Assembly (NCBI GenBank): GCA_045587665.1
Contig: JAZNCT010000029.1
Coordinates: 1-21,213, forward strand
Direction: 5' to 3'
Source: SIG710 sp045587665
Lineage (GTDB): Bacteria > Bacillota > Clostridia > Oscillospirales > CAG-272
Length of the DNA stretch: 21,213 bases
The notes beneath the pieces are model-generated. The model did no database searches. It was not told the origin of the DNA and saw only the letters and a list, made by a program, of their open reading frames with translations. Below, piece by piece: positions 8,257 to 15,827 of this stretch. The position numbers were made by a program, and so were the translations under genes. Each line of letters opens with the position of its first letter. The stretch's first letter is position 1.

Positions 8257-9112
8257 TTTCGCTATCCTCCACCGGCTCTGCATAGGCAGTGAAATCCTTT
8301 AATATCATAACGCTTCTGAGATCGGTGAGGTCTGCTGCAGGCATCACCTTTGCATTCAGGCTTCTGCTGAACTCGTCCGGAACAAGCTCTGTTACAGTTC
8401 CTATAATAAGACCTCTCGGATATATGCTTCCGATGCCGCTTGAAAGGATAACGTCTCCCACCTTAATATCTGCCTCTGAAGGGAGGTATGACATTTTGCA
8501 AAAGCCGCTGTCTTTGAGCTCATAAACGCCTTCGATTATTCCAAGCTCACCCGAACGCTCAACATATGCGCCCACAGAGGATGCCGTTTCAAGAATAGTA
8601 ACCGCCTTGCACCAGTTTGCCCCCACCTCGCTTACATAGCCCACTATGCCTTTTTCGGTAATAACGGGCATATTCACTTCTATAGAGTGCATTGTGCCGC
8701 GATTCAGGGTAAAGATCGTCATATAATTGCCGGATTCACGTCCTATAACTCTTGCGGCTTCAAATTCATAGTCGATATGTTCTCTTTTCAAACCCAGGTA
8801 GCCGTATAGCCAGTTGTTTTCTTCTTTAGTGGCCTCTGCGGCGGTCAAACGCTTTTCAAGCTCTGCTATCTTATCGCTCATTATTCTGTTTTCGGCCTTT
8901 ATTGTATCAAACTCTTTGAAATATCCTGCAAAGCCGTCGATAGCCTCTGCCACTTGAGTAAAGGCATAGCGAAAGGGTGAGGCGGCCATTCCGAGAGCAC
9001 TTCGGAGCTGATCACCAAGACCCATTATGGAAAGAACACTTGGCACCGTAACAAGCACTATTGCGCACAAAAGCGAAATGATAAAGAATCTTGATTTAAA
9101 AAACTTTGACAT
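8249..9112 (-). CDS. mreC: Rod shape-determining protein MreC
   Basis: Bitopic scaffold of the rod complex that contacts PBP2 outside the membrane. It has 287 residues: short basic N-terminus (MSKFFKSRFF), one membrane helix at about 11-30, a coiled coil at about 65-100 (ENRIMSDKIAELEKRLTAAEA), then the two beta-barrel domains with typical MreC text such as ARVIGRESGNY, TEKGIVGYVSEVG, and VGDVILSSGIGSIYPRGLIIGTV. ATG 9112 has AAAGGA six to seven bases upstream. It lies 15 bases behind mreB and overlaps mreD. Confidence 0.95.
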   Translation of the reverse strand: MSKFFKSRFFIISLLCAIVLVTVPSVLSIMGLGDQLRSALGMAASPFRYAFTQVAEAIDGFAGYFKEFDTIKAENRIMSDKIAELEKRLTAAEATKEENNWLYGYLGLKREHIDYEFEAARVIGRESGNYMTIFTLNRGTMHSIEVNMPVITEKGIVGYVSEVGANWCKAVTILETASSVGAYVERSGELGIIEGVYELKDSGFCKMSYLPSEADIKVGDVILSSGIGSIYPRGLIIGTVTELVPDEFSRSLNAKVMPAADLTDLRSVMILKDFTAYAEPVEDSENE

Positions 9113-9127
9113 GATCTTCCTTTCGGA

Positions 9128-10135
9128 TTATCTGGAACGGTTTAAAATAACGTTCCGAAGTATGCGAGGGTCTTCTATACCCTTGCCTATGCCGAGAGCC
9201 ACACAGTCGAGAGGTCTGTTTGCAACATTTACCTTAAGTCCTGTTCGCTCTGTTATAAGTGCAGGCAGACCGCGAAGAAGGGCGCCGCCGCCTGCAAGCA
9301 TTATGCCGCTGTCGAAAATGTCTGCCGAAAGCTCGGGAGGAGTGTTTTCAAGGGTGGTCTTTATGCAGTCGATAATTCGGCCTATCTGTTCTTCGGTCGC
9401 TTCTCTGACATCGGCAGAGGTGATGTGAAGTGTTGTGGGGAGACCTGTTTTCATATTTCGGCCTCTCACATCCATTTCGGCATTGTCTGCCGACCAATGA
9501 ACACTGCCTACTCGCTTTTTAAGCTCTTCGCCCGTGGCTGTGCCTACAGTTACGTTAAAGCGGCGTTTTACATACTGAACTATAGCATCATCAAGCTCGT
9601 CACCTGCAATTCTCAGAGAGCGGGAAACAACGATTCCGTCAAGGCTGATAACGGCAACCTCGGTGGTGCCGCCGCCAATGTCAACTATCATGTTTCCTCT
9701 TGGACTTCCAATTCTGAGACCTGAACCGATAGCGGCGGCCATTGGCTCCTCAACAAGGTCAACAGAGCGTGACATAGCATCGTATGCCGCATCTTCAAAT
9801 GCTTTTTTTTCAACCTCTGTAACTCCGTAGGGAATACAGATGATAACATTTGGGCGGTTAAACAGCCCCCCCATATTTATCTTGCGGAAGAACTGATGAA
9901 GCATTTCCGCCGTAACCTCAAAGTCAGCGATAACGCCCCCCTTAAGGGGTCTGAATGCGGCAATGGTTCCGGGGGTTTTTCCCAACATTTTTTTTGCATC
10001 AGAGCCGACAGATACAACTTTTCCGGTTATGCTGTTTTTGGCAACAACAGATGGCTCTCTGAGAATAATTCCCTTTCCCTTCATATAAAAGAGCGTGTTT
10101 GCTGTTCCAAGGTCTATACCGATTTGCTTGTTCAT
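9128..10135 (-). CDS. mreB: Actin-like rod shape-determining protein MreB
   Basis: Membrane-associated actin homologue whose filaments guide lateral wall synthesis. It has 335 residues, normal for MreB. The actin-fold ATP-binding motifs are present: phosphate 1 (IGIDLGTANTLFY, 5-17), phosphate 2 (MIVDIGGGTTEVAVIS), and the adenosine motif (IMLAGGGALLRGL). The conserved VEEPMAAAIGSG is also intact. AAAGGAAAAAAT precedes the ATG at 10135. It is 23 bases behind maf, an adjacency also known from Bacillus subtilis and other Firmicutes, and starts the mreBCD-mrdA block. Confidence 0.97.
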   Translation of the reverse strand: MNKQIGIDLGTANTLFYMKGKGIILREPSVVAKNSITGKVVSVGSDAKKMLGKTPGTIAAFRPLKGGVIADFEVTAEMLHQFFRKINMGGLFNRPNVIICIPYGVTEVEKKAFEDAAYDAMSRSVDLVEEPMAAAIGSGLRIGSPRGNMIVDIGGGTTEVAVISLDGIVVSRSLRIAGDELDDAIVQYVKRRFNVTVGTATGEELKKRVGSVHWSADNAEMDVRGRNMKTGLPTTLHITSADVREATEEQIGRIIDCIKTTLENTPPELSADIFDSGIMLAGGGALLRGLPALITERTGLKVNVANRPLDCVALGIGKGIEDPRILRNVILNRSR

Positions 10136-10158
10136 ATATTTTTTCCTTTCGGATAGCT

Positions 10159-10761
10159 TTATTTTAAATAGTCTTGAAGCCTTATGCCAAAAACTCTTGC
10201 AAGTAGCTTTTTAAGGCAGGCAACGGGCAGTCCGACAACATTGAAATAACAGCCCTCTATGCTTTCTGCCCACATTGAAGCATAGCCCTGAATTGCATAC
10301 GCGCCTGCTTTGTCATCCGGCTCGCCGCTGTCTGCATACCATTTTATCTCTTTGTCGCTCATGTGAGAAAATCTCACAAGTGTCTCTTCAAAGGCAGAGG
10401 CGCTGTTGCCGTTATATATTACGGTTATTCCGCTGAGCACTGAGTGGGTATTGCCGCTCAGCATCGAGAGCATTCTTTCGGAATCGCCCTTGTCCTTTGG
10501 TTTTCCCAGTATTTCTCCGCCTGCATATACCACCGTGTCTGCGGCGATTATTACGGTTTCTGAAAGGTCTCTGCCAAGCCCTGTAAGATGCGCTTTAACT
10601 GCGGCTGCCTTTCTTGCCGAAAGCATCATAACCACGTCCTGTGGAGGAGTTCCCTGTGCAAAGCTTTCGTCTGCTTCGCTTGTAACGATTTCAAAATCCA
10701 GGCCAAGATTTTGGAGGATCTCCTTTCTCCTTGGGGATTTTGATGCAAGAATAAAATTCAT
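10159..10761 (-). CDS. maf: Maf-family nucleoside triphosphate pyrophosphatase
   Basis: House-cleaning enzyme that hydrolyses dTTP, UTP or modified pyrimidine nucleotides to monophosphate and pyrophosphate; Maf has also been linked to septum inhibition in B. subtilis. It has 200 residues, normal length. Motifs: LASKSPRRKEIL at the N-terminus (nucleotide-binding SxSPRR), ARKAAAVK, IIAADTVVYAGGEILGKPKD (catalytic Asp in the AADT motif), and DDKAGAYAIQGYASMWAESIEG near the C-terminus. GGGAG lies eight bases before ATG 10761. Sits between dut and mreB in the operon. Confidence 0.95.
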   Translation of the reverse strand: MNFILASKSPRRKEILQNLGLDFEIVTSEADESFAQGTPPQDVVMMLSARKAAAVKAHLTGLGRDLSETVIIAADTVVYAGGEILGKPKDKGDSERMLSMLSGNTHSVLSGITVIYNGNSASAFEETLVRFSHMSDKEIKWYADSGEPDDKAGAYAIQGYASMWAESIEGCYFNVVGLPVACLKKLLARVFGIRLQDYLK

Positions 10762-10782
10762 TTTATATCTCCCGTCTGCCTC

Positions 10783-11235
10783 TTATTTTATGCCTGTTGA
10801 GCCAAATCCGCCTGCACCGCGCTCAGTTTCTTCAAGCTCTGCACTTTCGATAAGCGAGGCGGAATAAATCGGCATAAACATCATCTGGGCAATTCTGTCA
10901 CCGCGTTCTATGATAAAATCCTCTTTTCCCGTGTTAAAAAGGCTCACCATTATCTCGCCCCGATAGTCACTGTCGATGACTCCTATGCCGTTTGAAAGGC
11001 ATATTCCTTTTTTTGAGGCAAGACCGCTTCTTGCGGCAACCACTGCAACGGTATCTTTGCTCTCGGGTGCAATGGCAATGCCTGTTGGAACAAGCACTCT
11101 TTCACCGGGACAGAGGGTGATACTTTCGTTTTCTCCGATTGCTGCGCAAAGATCTATGGCGGCAGAGCCGTCGGTTGCATATTTTGGCATAGAAGTTCCG
11201 CGAGTCAGTTTTATTTTTACATTTATGCTGTTCAT
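10783..11235 (-). CDS. dut: dUTP diphosphatase (trimeric dUTPase)
   Basis: Converts dUTP to dUMP, keeping uracil out of DNA and supplying the thymidylate pathway. It has 150 residues, typical of the homotrimeric family. The five motifs are recognisable: DGSAAIDLCA (1), AARSGLASKKGI (2), GVIDSDYRGEI with the catalytic Asp (3), GDRIAQMMFMPI (4), and the C-terminal arm RGAGGFGSTG (5). AAGGAAG precedes the ATG at 11235. Tightly spaced with the U32 gene upstream (13 bases) and maf downstream (21 bases); placing two nucleotide-pool enzymes side by side suggests joint expression. Confidence 0.96.
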   Translation of the reverse strand: MNSINVKIKLTRGTSMPKYATDGSAAIDLCAAIGENESITLCPGERVLVPTGIAIAPESKDTVAVVAARSGLASKKGICLSNGIGVIDSDYRGEIMVSLFNTGKEDFIIERGDRIAQMMFMPIYSASLIESAELEETERGAGGFGSTGIK

Positions 11236-11248
11236 TTTGTCTACTTCC

Positions 11249-13264
11249 TTATTCTTTAATTCTGCGAACGGCGCTGCCGAAAGGCAAGCCGTTCTTAAAG
11301 ATATCTATAACCGTATCCACCTGCTCTGCATTTTCACAGGAAAAAATAAAATGCCTGTTATAGATGCCAAAGCGGTCAAGGAGCTGTTTTTTATCGCCCA
11401 TATAAGTGGGCAGGGAATTATAAACAATATTTCTGTGTTCGGCCTCCCGAAGCACGGGAAATGCCATACCCTTTCTGTCAACTAATAAAGCCTTGCCTTT
11501 TGCACATACCTCGCAGGAAGCAAGCTCCTTTATTGCGCATTTTTCAAGCAGCATCAGGGGCAGTCTCCCGTAGACTATCACAGAGCCGTTTCCGCCAAGA
11601 TCTCTTATCTGCGGCAGAGTAAGCTCCGGTGAGGGAATGAAACTTTCAAATCCAAGCTCACAAAGCTTCTCTGCGCTTTCTCTGTTGAAAACGTTTAGCC
11701 TGAAATCGCCTTCGGGCACAAGACCTGCTTCAAGTGCAAGAGAAAGATGACCGAGATTTCCCACAAGAGCGTATTTTGCCCCCATTTCTTTTGCTTTTTT
11801 GAGAAGAGATTTTGTTTTTTCGATCTCACTGTCGAAAATAACCGCCGGCATTATAACGCCGTTTGCTTTCTCGGAGAACTTATCCGGCGGCAGATATATT
11901 CTGTCAAAAAAATCGTATGCCTTTTTTGTGATGACCTTGGAATCAACAAATCTTGCGCTGTATATCTGTTCCCCAAGATTATTTCTTTTCTTTAAAACCA
12001 ATTCTTTTTTTGTAAGCTCACGTTTGCAGGAACCGATGAAAGATGATATTGCCTTTCGCCTTAGGGCATTTAGCTTTGAGATCGGAAGCATAATTTTTCC
12101 GTTTATGTCTATATCCGCATTTTGAATAACGAATGGAGTGTCTCCAAGCTTTGAAAGGTTTGCCAGCACGCTTTCTCTTGTCATTGGTGCTGTTAAGGCT
12201 TCAAAGGGGGACTCTCCTGTTACGGCAACTGTTCTGTTTCCGTCAGAAACTGTCAAGCGTGCAGGAGCTCCTGCGGCAAAGGATGCCGATATATCTATGG
12301 GCAGCTTTCTTTTTATCCCCTCAAAGGGCTTTAAAACTCTTGTGGCTTCTTTATCCTTGTCACTTCTGATGCCAAGCATATTTTTACCGATGCTTTCGGT
12401 GAAATATCCGTCGGTAAAGCCCCCTCTTGAAAACACGGAGGAGAGATATAAAAGCTCTTCTTTTTCTGCGGCTCGCCCCTCGTCAAGAAGACTGCGATAG
12501 ATTTTTGTAACTGCGTGCACATACTCGGCAGATTTCATTCTGCCTTCTATTTTCAGTGATGCAACTCCGCTTTCTATTATAGAGGGGATGTGTGAAGCAA
12601 GGCACATATCCTTTAAGCTGAGAGGATATGACTCTCCCTTTTTGCCATATGGAAGTCGGCAGGGCTGAGCACATACGCCTCGGTTTCCGCTCCTGCCGCC
12701 GACGATAGAGCTGAAAAGGCACTGACCCGAATGAGAAACGCAAAGAGCGCCGTGAATAAATATCTCGGCTTCTATCGGAGATGAAGCGGTGAAAGAACGA
12801 ATGTTTGCAAGAGAAGTCTCTCTTGCCAGCACCATTCTGCTAAAGCCCATACCGCTTAAGATTCTTGCGCTTTCTGTGTTGTGCCCCGACATCTGAGTGC
12901 TTGCGTGCAGCTCTATTTCGGGGTAATACCTATGTATCATGGAAGCACCGCCAAGATCCGCTACGATAAGGGCATCGGCACCAAGCTCAAAGACCTTTTC
13001 GGCAGTTTTCAGATATTCCGAAAGTTCTCGGTCGAGAGCCAAAGTATTGAGCGTAACGTATGAACGAACGCCGTAAGCGTGACATTTTTCAAAAGCGGCA
13101 GCAAGCTGATCTTCAGAAAAATTTTCTGCGCCTATCCTTGCGTTAAAGGCTGAAGCGCCGAAATATACAGCATCGGCTCCCGCATCTATTGCGGCGTCAA
13201 GCGCACGCATTGAGCCTGCGGGGGCGAGAAGCTCCGGCAGGGCGTTTCTTTTTCTTTCGGTCAT
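11249..13264 (-). CDS. U32-family peptidase-like protein, RlhA/YdcP type (probable 23S rRNA hydroxylation factor)
   Basis: Member of the U32 'collagenase' family. The N-terminal domain has LLAPAGS (12-18), DAVYFGA, and a four-cysteine motif C175-x6-C182-x15-C198-x3-C202 (ALCVSHSGQC...GVCAQPC), which is likely a metal/iron-sulfur site. Although named peptidases, studied members (RlhA, TrhP) act in hydroxylation of 23S rRNA C2501 or tRNA uridine. The protein has 671 residues, longer than the roughly 420-residue TrhP group. The long C-terminal region fits the DUF3656-containing RlhA/YdcP type, so an rRNA role is favoured; this is inference. The start follows the zapA stop by three bases and lacks a clear ribosome-binding site, so coupled translation with zapA is likely. 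Confidence 0.85.
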   Translation of the reverse strand: MTERKRNALPELLAPAGSMRALDAAIDAGADAVYFGASAFNARIGAENFSEDQLAAAFEKCHAYGVRSYVTLNTLALDRELSEYLKTAEKVFELGADALIVADLGGASMIHRYYPEIELHASTQMSGHNTESARILSGMGFSRMVLARETSLANIRSFTASSPIEAEIFIHGALCVSHSGQCLFSSIVGGRSGNRGVCAQPCRLPYGKKGESYPLSLKDMCLASHIPSIIESGVASLKIEGRMKSAEYVHAVTKIYRSLLDEGRAAEKEELLYLSSVFSRGGFTDGYFTESIGKNMLGIRSDKDKEATRVLKPFEGIKRKLPIDISASFAAGAPARLTVSDGNRTVAVTGESPFEALTAPMTRESVLANLSKLGDTPFVIQNADIDINGKIMLPISKLNALRRKAISSFIGSCKRELTKKELVLKKRNNLGEQIYSARFVDSKVITKKAYDFFDRIYLPPDKFSEKANGVIMPAVIFDSEIEKTKSLLKKAKEMGAKYALVGNLGHLSLALEAGLVPEGDFRLNVFNRESAEKLCELGFESFIPSPELTLPQIRDLGGNGSVIVYGRLPLMLLEKCAIKELASCEVCAKGKALLVDRKGMAFPVLREAEHRNIVYNSLPTYMGDKKQLLDRFGIYNRHFIFSCENAEQVDTVIDIFKNGLPFGSAVRRIKE

Positions 13265-13267
13265 GCT

Positions 13268-13585
13268 TTAAAATTTTATTCCGTTTTTTCTGAGCAGTTC
13301 GGTCAGTCTTTCGTTTTCGGCAGTCAGACGGTTTATCTGAGCATTTTTCAGTGCCATTTCCGCATCAAAGGTGCGTACCTTTTTTTGCATCTTGATCTTA
13401 TCCGAGCAATAATCCAGGGCACAGAGCAGAGCGGCTTCGTTCTTTGAACAGCGTCGGCTTGCTGTATTGATCTCTCTTATTTTTCTGTCAAGTATTCCAA
13501 CTATCTCATCAACAAAATCCGGTGACTCCTCTGTGATAACATTCATTTCGGTATCGGCGATCGTTATTGTATACTTTTGCTTCAT
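13268..13585 (-). CDS. zapA: Cell division protein ZapA
   Basis: Cytosolic FtsZ-associated protein that bundles protofilaments and helps assemble the Z ring. With the ATG at 13585 it has 105 residues, the usual size. The N-terminal globular part (KYTITIADTEMNVITEESPDFVDEIVGIL) matches ZapA, followed by the helix with KNEAALLCALDYCSDKI and a C-terminal coiled coil (AQINRLTAENERLTELL). A longer start at 13618 has no ribosome-binding site; GAGGA lies before 13585, though about 12 bases away. First gene of the operon zapA to mrdA, which places a division protein at the head of an elongation operon. Confidence 0.88.
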   Translation of the reverse strand: MKQKYTITIADTEMNVITEESPDFVDEIVGILDRKIREINTASRRCSKNEAALLCALDYCSDKIKMQKKVRTFDAEMALKNAQINRLTAENERLTELLRKNGIKF

Positions 13586-13622
13586 ATATGTAACCGTCCT
13601 CTCTTTAAAATAAAACATGGTC

Positions 13623-13651
13623 TTGCAATATTCACAAAAATGATTTATAAT
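13623..13651 (+). promoter_or_regulatory. Probable promoter of the endonuclease III-ydj-like operon
   Basis: TTGCAA (13623-13628), a 17-base spacer, TATAAT (13646-13651). Predicted start is about 13658, giving an AT-rich leader of about 135 bases before the ATG at 13794. It points into the proposed zapA promoter on the other strand. Confidence 0.55.
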
Positions 13652-13684
13652 AGTTGTGCGGAGAGAAAAAACTCCTTAGCATAT

Positions 13685-13713
13685 ATTATAATACAAATTT
13701 ATATAATATTAAA
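13685..13713 (-). promoter_or_regulatory. Probable promoter of the zapA-mrdA operon
   Basis: On the minus strand: TTTAAT (13708-13713; three of six matches to TTGACA), 17 bases, then a perfect TATAAT (13685-13690). Predicted start is about 13678, about 93 bases before the zapA ATG. The surrounding DNA is very AT-rich, so a chance -10 is possible. Confidence 0.4.
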
Positions 13714-13793
13714 TAGAAAATTGTAAAAAAACATAAAAAATTTGCAGATTTTTCTGGATTTTACGGCATTTTTTGAGTTTTAGAGGTAAAATT

Positions 13794-14456
13794 ATGAAAA
13801 AAGAATCAAAAAAAGCTAAAAAAGAGAGAGCGGCTGCCATTGTTTCAGAGCTGAAAAAAATATATCCTTCTTCCGAATGTGCTCTGCTTTATGAAGGAGA
13901 AGCGTGGAAGCTGCTTGTTATGGGAAGGCTCAGTGCCCAGTGCACAGACGCAAGAGTGAACATAGTTTGCGCGGAGCTTTTTAAGAGATTTCCGACAGCC
14001 AAGGCACTTGCTGATGGAGAGCTTTCCGAAATAGAGGATATCATTCGCCCCTGCGGTTTGTTCAGGACCAAGGCGGATAGCATAAAGGCTTCCTGCAGGA
14101 TGCTGTGCGATGAATATGACGGAGTTTTGCCTTCATCTATGGAGGAACTGCTGAAATTTCCCGGCGTTGGAAGAAAGATCGCCAATCTGCTTCTTGGAGA
14201 CATATATCATCAGCCTGCTATCGTTGCAGATACTCATTGCATACGTATCTGCGGCAGACTGGGATTCTATGATGAATCGCTTAAAGATCCACATAAGGTT
14301 GAAATTATTATGAGAGAGCTTATTGAGCCTCCTGAGCAGAGTGATTTTTGCCACAGGATAGTGATGTTTGGCAGGGAATACTGTATGGCAAGGTCACCGG
14401 CCTGCCCGAGATGCCCTCTTGCAGAGCTTTGCACTATGAGAAAAAAGAAAGATTAA
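13794..14456 (+). CDS. nth: Endonuclease III-like DNA glycosylase with 4Fe-4S cluster
   Basis: Base-excision repair glycosylase/AP lyase acting on oxidised pyrimidines. It has 220 residues, normal for Nth. The helix-hairpin-helix FPGVGRKIANLLL carries the catalytic lysine K128, and VADTHCIRICGRLG carries the catalytic aspartate D146. The C-terminal cluster motif is canonical: C197-x6-C204-x2-C207-x5-C213. ATG 13794 is preceded by AGAGGT seven bases upstream; an in-frame TTG at 13773 has none. The N-terminus is strongly basic (MKKESKKAKKER). Nineteen bases separate it from the SPFH gene, so the repair gene is probably co-transcribed with the ydj-like genes. Sequence cannot exclude a different lesion preference. 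Confidence 0.93.
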   Translation: MKKESKKAKKERAAAIVSELKKIYPSSECALLYEGEAWKLLVMGRLSAQCTDARVNIVCAELFKRFPTAKALADGELSEIEDIIRPCGLFRTKADSIKASCRMLCDEYDGVLPSSMEELLKFPGVGRKIANLLLGDIYHQPAIVADTHCIRICGRLGFYDESLKDPHKVEIIMRELIEPPEQSDFCHRIVMFGREYCMARSPACPRCPLAELCTMRKKKD

Positions 14457-14475
14457 AATATAAAGGAGAATTGTT

Positions 14476-15774
14476 ATGGGACTTATCAAAGCAGCTATAG
14501 GTGCTCTTGGCGGCACACTTGCAGATCAATGGAAGGAATTTTTCTATTGCGATTCGCTTTCGGGCGACACCCTTGCCCTCAAGGGCAAAAAACAGATCTC
14601 GGGCAGATCATCAAACACAAAGGGGAACGACAATGTTATCTCAAACGGTTCGGGTATTGCTGTTGCAGACGGGCAGTGTATGATGATCGTTGAGCAGGGC
14701 AAGGTCGTTGAGCTTTGCGCAGAGCCGGGAGAATATACATATGATAAATCGAGTGAGCCCAGTATTTTTGCAGGCTCTCTGGGTGAGAGCATTGTGGAAG
14801 CGTTCAAGACTATGGGTAAGAGATTTACCTATGGCGGCGATACCGGCAAGGATCAAAGGGTTTATTATTTCAACACAAAAGAGATCATGGATAATAAGTT
14901 TGGTACACCTTCGCCGGTGCCCTTCAGAGTGGTCGACAGCAACATCGGTCTTGATGTTGACGTTAGCGTAAGATGCTCCGGGGTTTATTCGTTCACTATC
15001 GAAAACCCATTGCTCTTTTATGCCAATGTTTGCGGAAATGTTGAAAGGGAATATCTGGTTTCAGATATTTCAGCACAGCTTAAAACAGAGTTTGTCAGTG
15101 CGCTTGCACCTGCACTTGGAAAGCTTTCTTCTCTTGAACTGCGCCCAAGCCATATACCTGCGCACACGGCAGAACTTGAGACGGCGCTCAACGAAGCACT
15201 TTCTGAAAAATGGGGAAAGCTTCGAGGCATTAAAATAAAGTCTATTGCTCTCAATCCGATAACACTTCCTGAAGAGGATGAAGAGCTTATCAAAACAGCG
15301 CAGAAAAATGCAATTCTGCGAGATCCCACAATGGCGGCAGCTCATCTTGCCGGTGCGCAGGCAGATGCTATGAAGGCGGCTGCGGCAAATGAGGGCGGTG
15401 CAATGTCCGGTTTTATGGGCTTCGGAATGGCACAGCAGGCAGGCGGAGCTAACATCGGAAATCTTTTCTCTATGGGAAGTGCACAGAATGCACCGGAACA
15501 AAAATCAAAGAGCGAGGGGTGGAAATGCTCTTGCGGAGCTGTGAACAACGGTAAATTCTGTTCGGAATGTGGTTTGCCGAAGGCGGAAGGCTGGAGATGC
15601 TCCTGCGGTGCTGTAAACAAGGGTAAGTTCTGCTCCGAATGTGGTGCTAAAAAACCGGCGGGAGCCCCGATCTGCAAATGCGATAAATGCGGTTTTGAGC
15701 CCGAAGATCCAAACGATCTTCCAAAATTCTGCCCTGAGTGCGGAGATAGATTTGACGAAGGGGATATTAAGTAA
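14476..15774 (+). CDS. SPFH/Band-7 protein with C-terminal zinc ribbons (YdjI-like)
   Basis: Resembles B. subtilis YdjI and the 'virion core protein' SPFH group. It has 432 residues, about 100 more than I recall for YdjI. The N-terminus (GLIKAAIGALGGTLADQWKE) and DGQCMMIVEQGKVVELCAEPGEYTYD are hallmarks of this branch; residues about 50-280 form the SPFH domain, with DPTMAAAHLAGAQADAMKAAAANE as the helical segment. There is no membrane helix, so membrane contact would be peripheral. After a Gly/Ala/Met-rich linker come two tandem ribbons (C-x-C...C-x2-C, 349-396) and a third, degenerate ribbon (CKCDKCGFEP...FCPECG). AAAGGAG lies seven bases before the ATG. In B. subtilis the homologous cluster is linked to membrane or envelope stress; a similar role here is inference. 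Confidence 0.88.
   Translation: MGLIKAAIGALGGTLADQWKEFFYCDSLSGDTLALKGKKQISGRSSNTKGNDNVISNGSGIAVADGQCMMIVEQGKVVELCAEPGEYTYDKSSEPSIFAGSLGESIVEAFKTMGKRFTYGGDTGKDQRVYYFNTKEIMDNKFGTPSPVPFRVVDSNIGLDVDVSVRCSGVYSFTIENPLLFYANVCGNVEREYLVSDISAQLKTEFVSALAPALGKLSSLELRPSHIPAHTAELETALNEALSEKWGKLRGIKIKSIALNPITLPEEDEELIKTAQKNAILRDPTMAAAHLAGAQADAMKAAAANEGGAMSGFMGFGMAQQAGGANIGNLFSMGSAQNAPEQKSKSEGWKCSCGAVNNGKFCSECGLPKAEGWRCSCGAVNKGKFCSECGAKKPAGAPICKCDKCGFEPEDPNDLPKFCPECGDRFDEGDIK
15520..15663 (+). repeat. Two tandem 72-base (24-residue) zinc-ribbon units
   Basis: Unit 1 (15520-15591) and unit 2 (15592-15663) encode WKCSCGAVNNGKFCSECG and WRCSCGAVNKGKFCSECG plus short linkers. The proteins are nearly identical but the DNA differs at many third positions, so the duplication is old and kept by selection on the protein. 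Confidence 0.9.
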
Positions 15775-15797
15775 ATCTTGCTTATTTGAGGACGGTG

Positions 15798-15827
15798 ATG
15801 TTAACTGGATACCTTAAAAGAATATAA
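15798..15827 (+). other. Nine-codon out-of-frame ATG reading frame overlapping the CTG start
   Basis: ATG at 15798 lies six bases behind GAGG (15788-15791), a better placed site than the one available to the CTG at 15805, but its frame stops at TAA 15825-15827 after nine codons. It may be chance, a regulatory minicistron, or a sign that the true start region differs. Confidence 0.3.
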
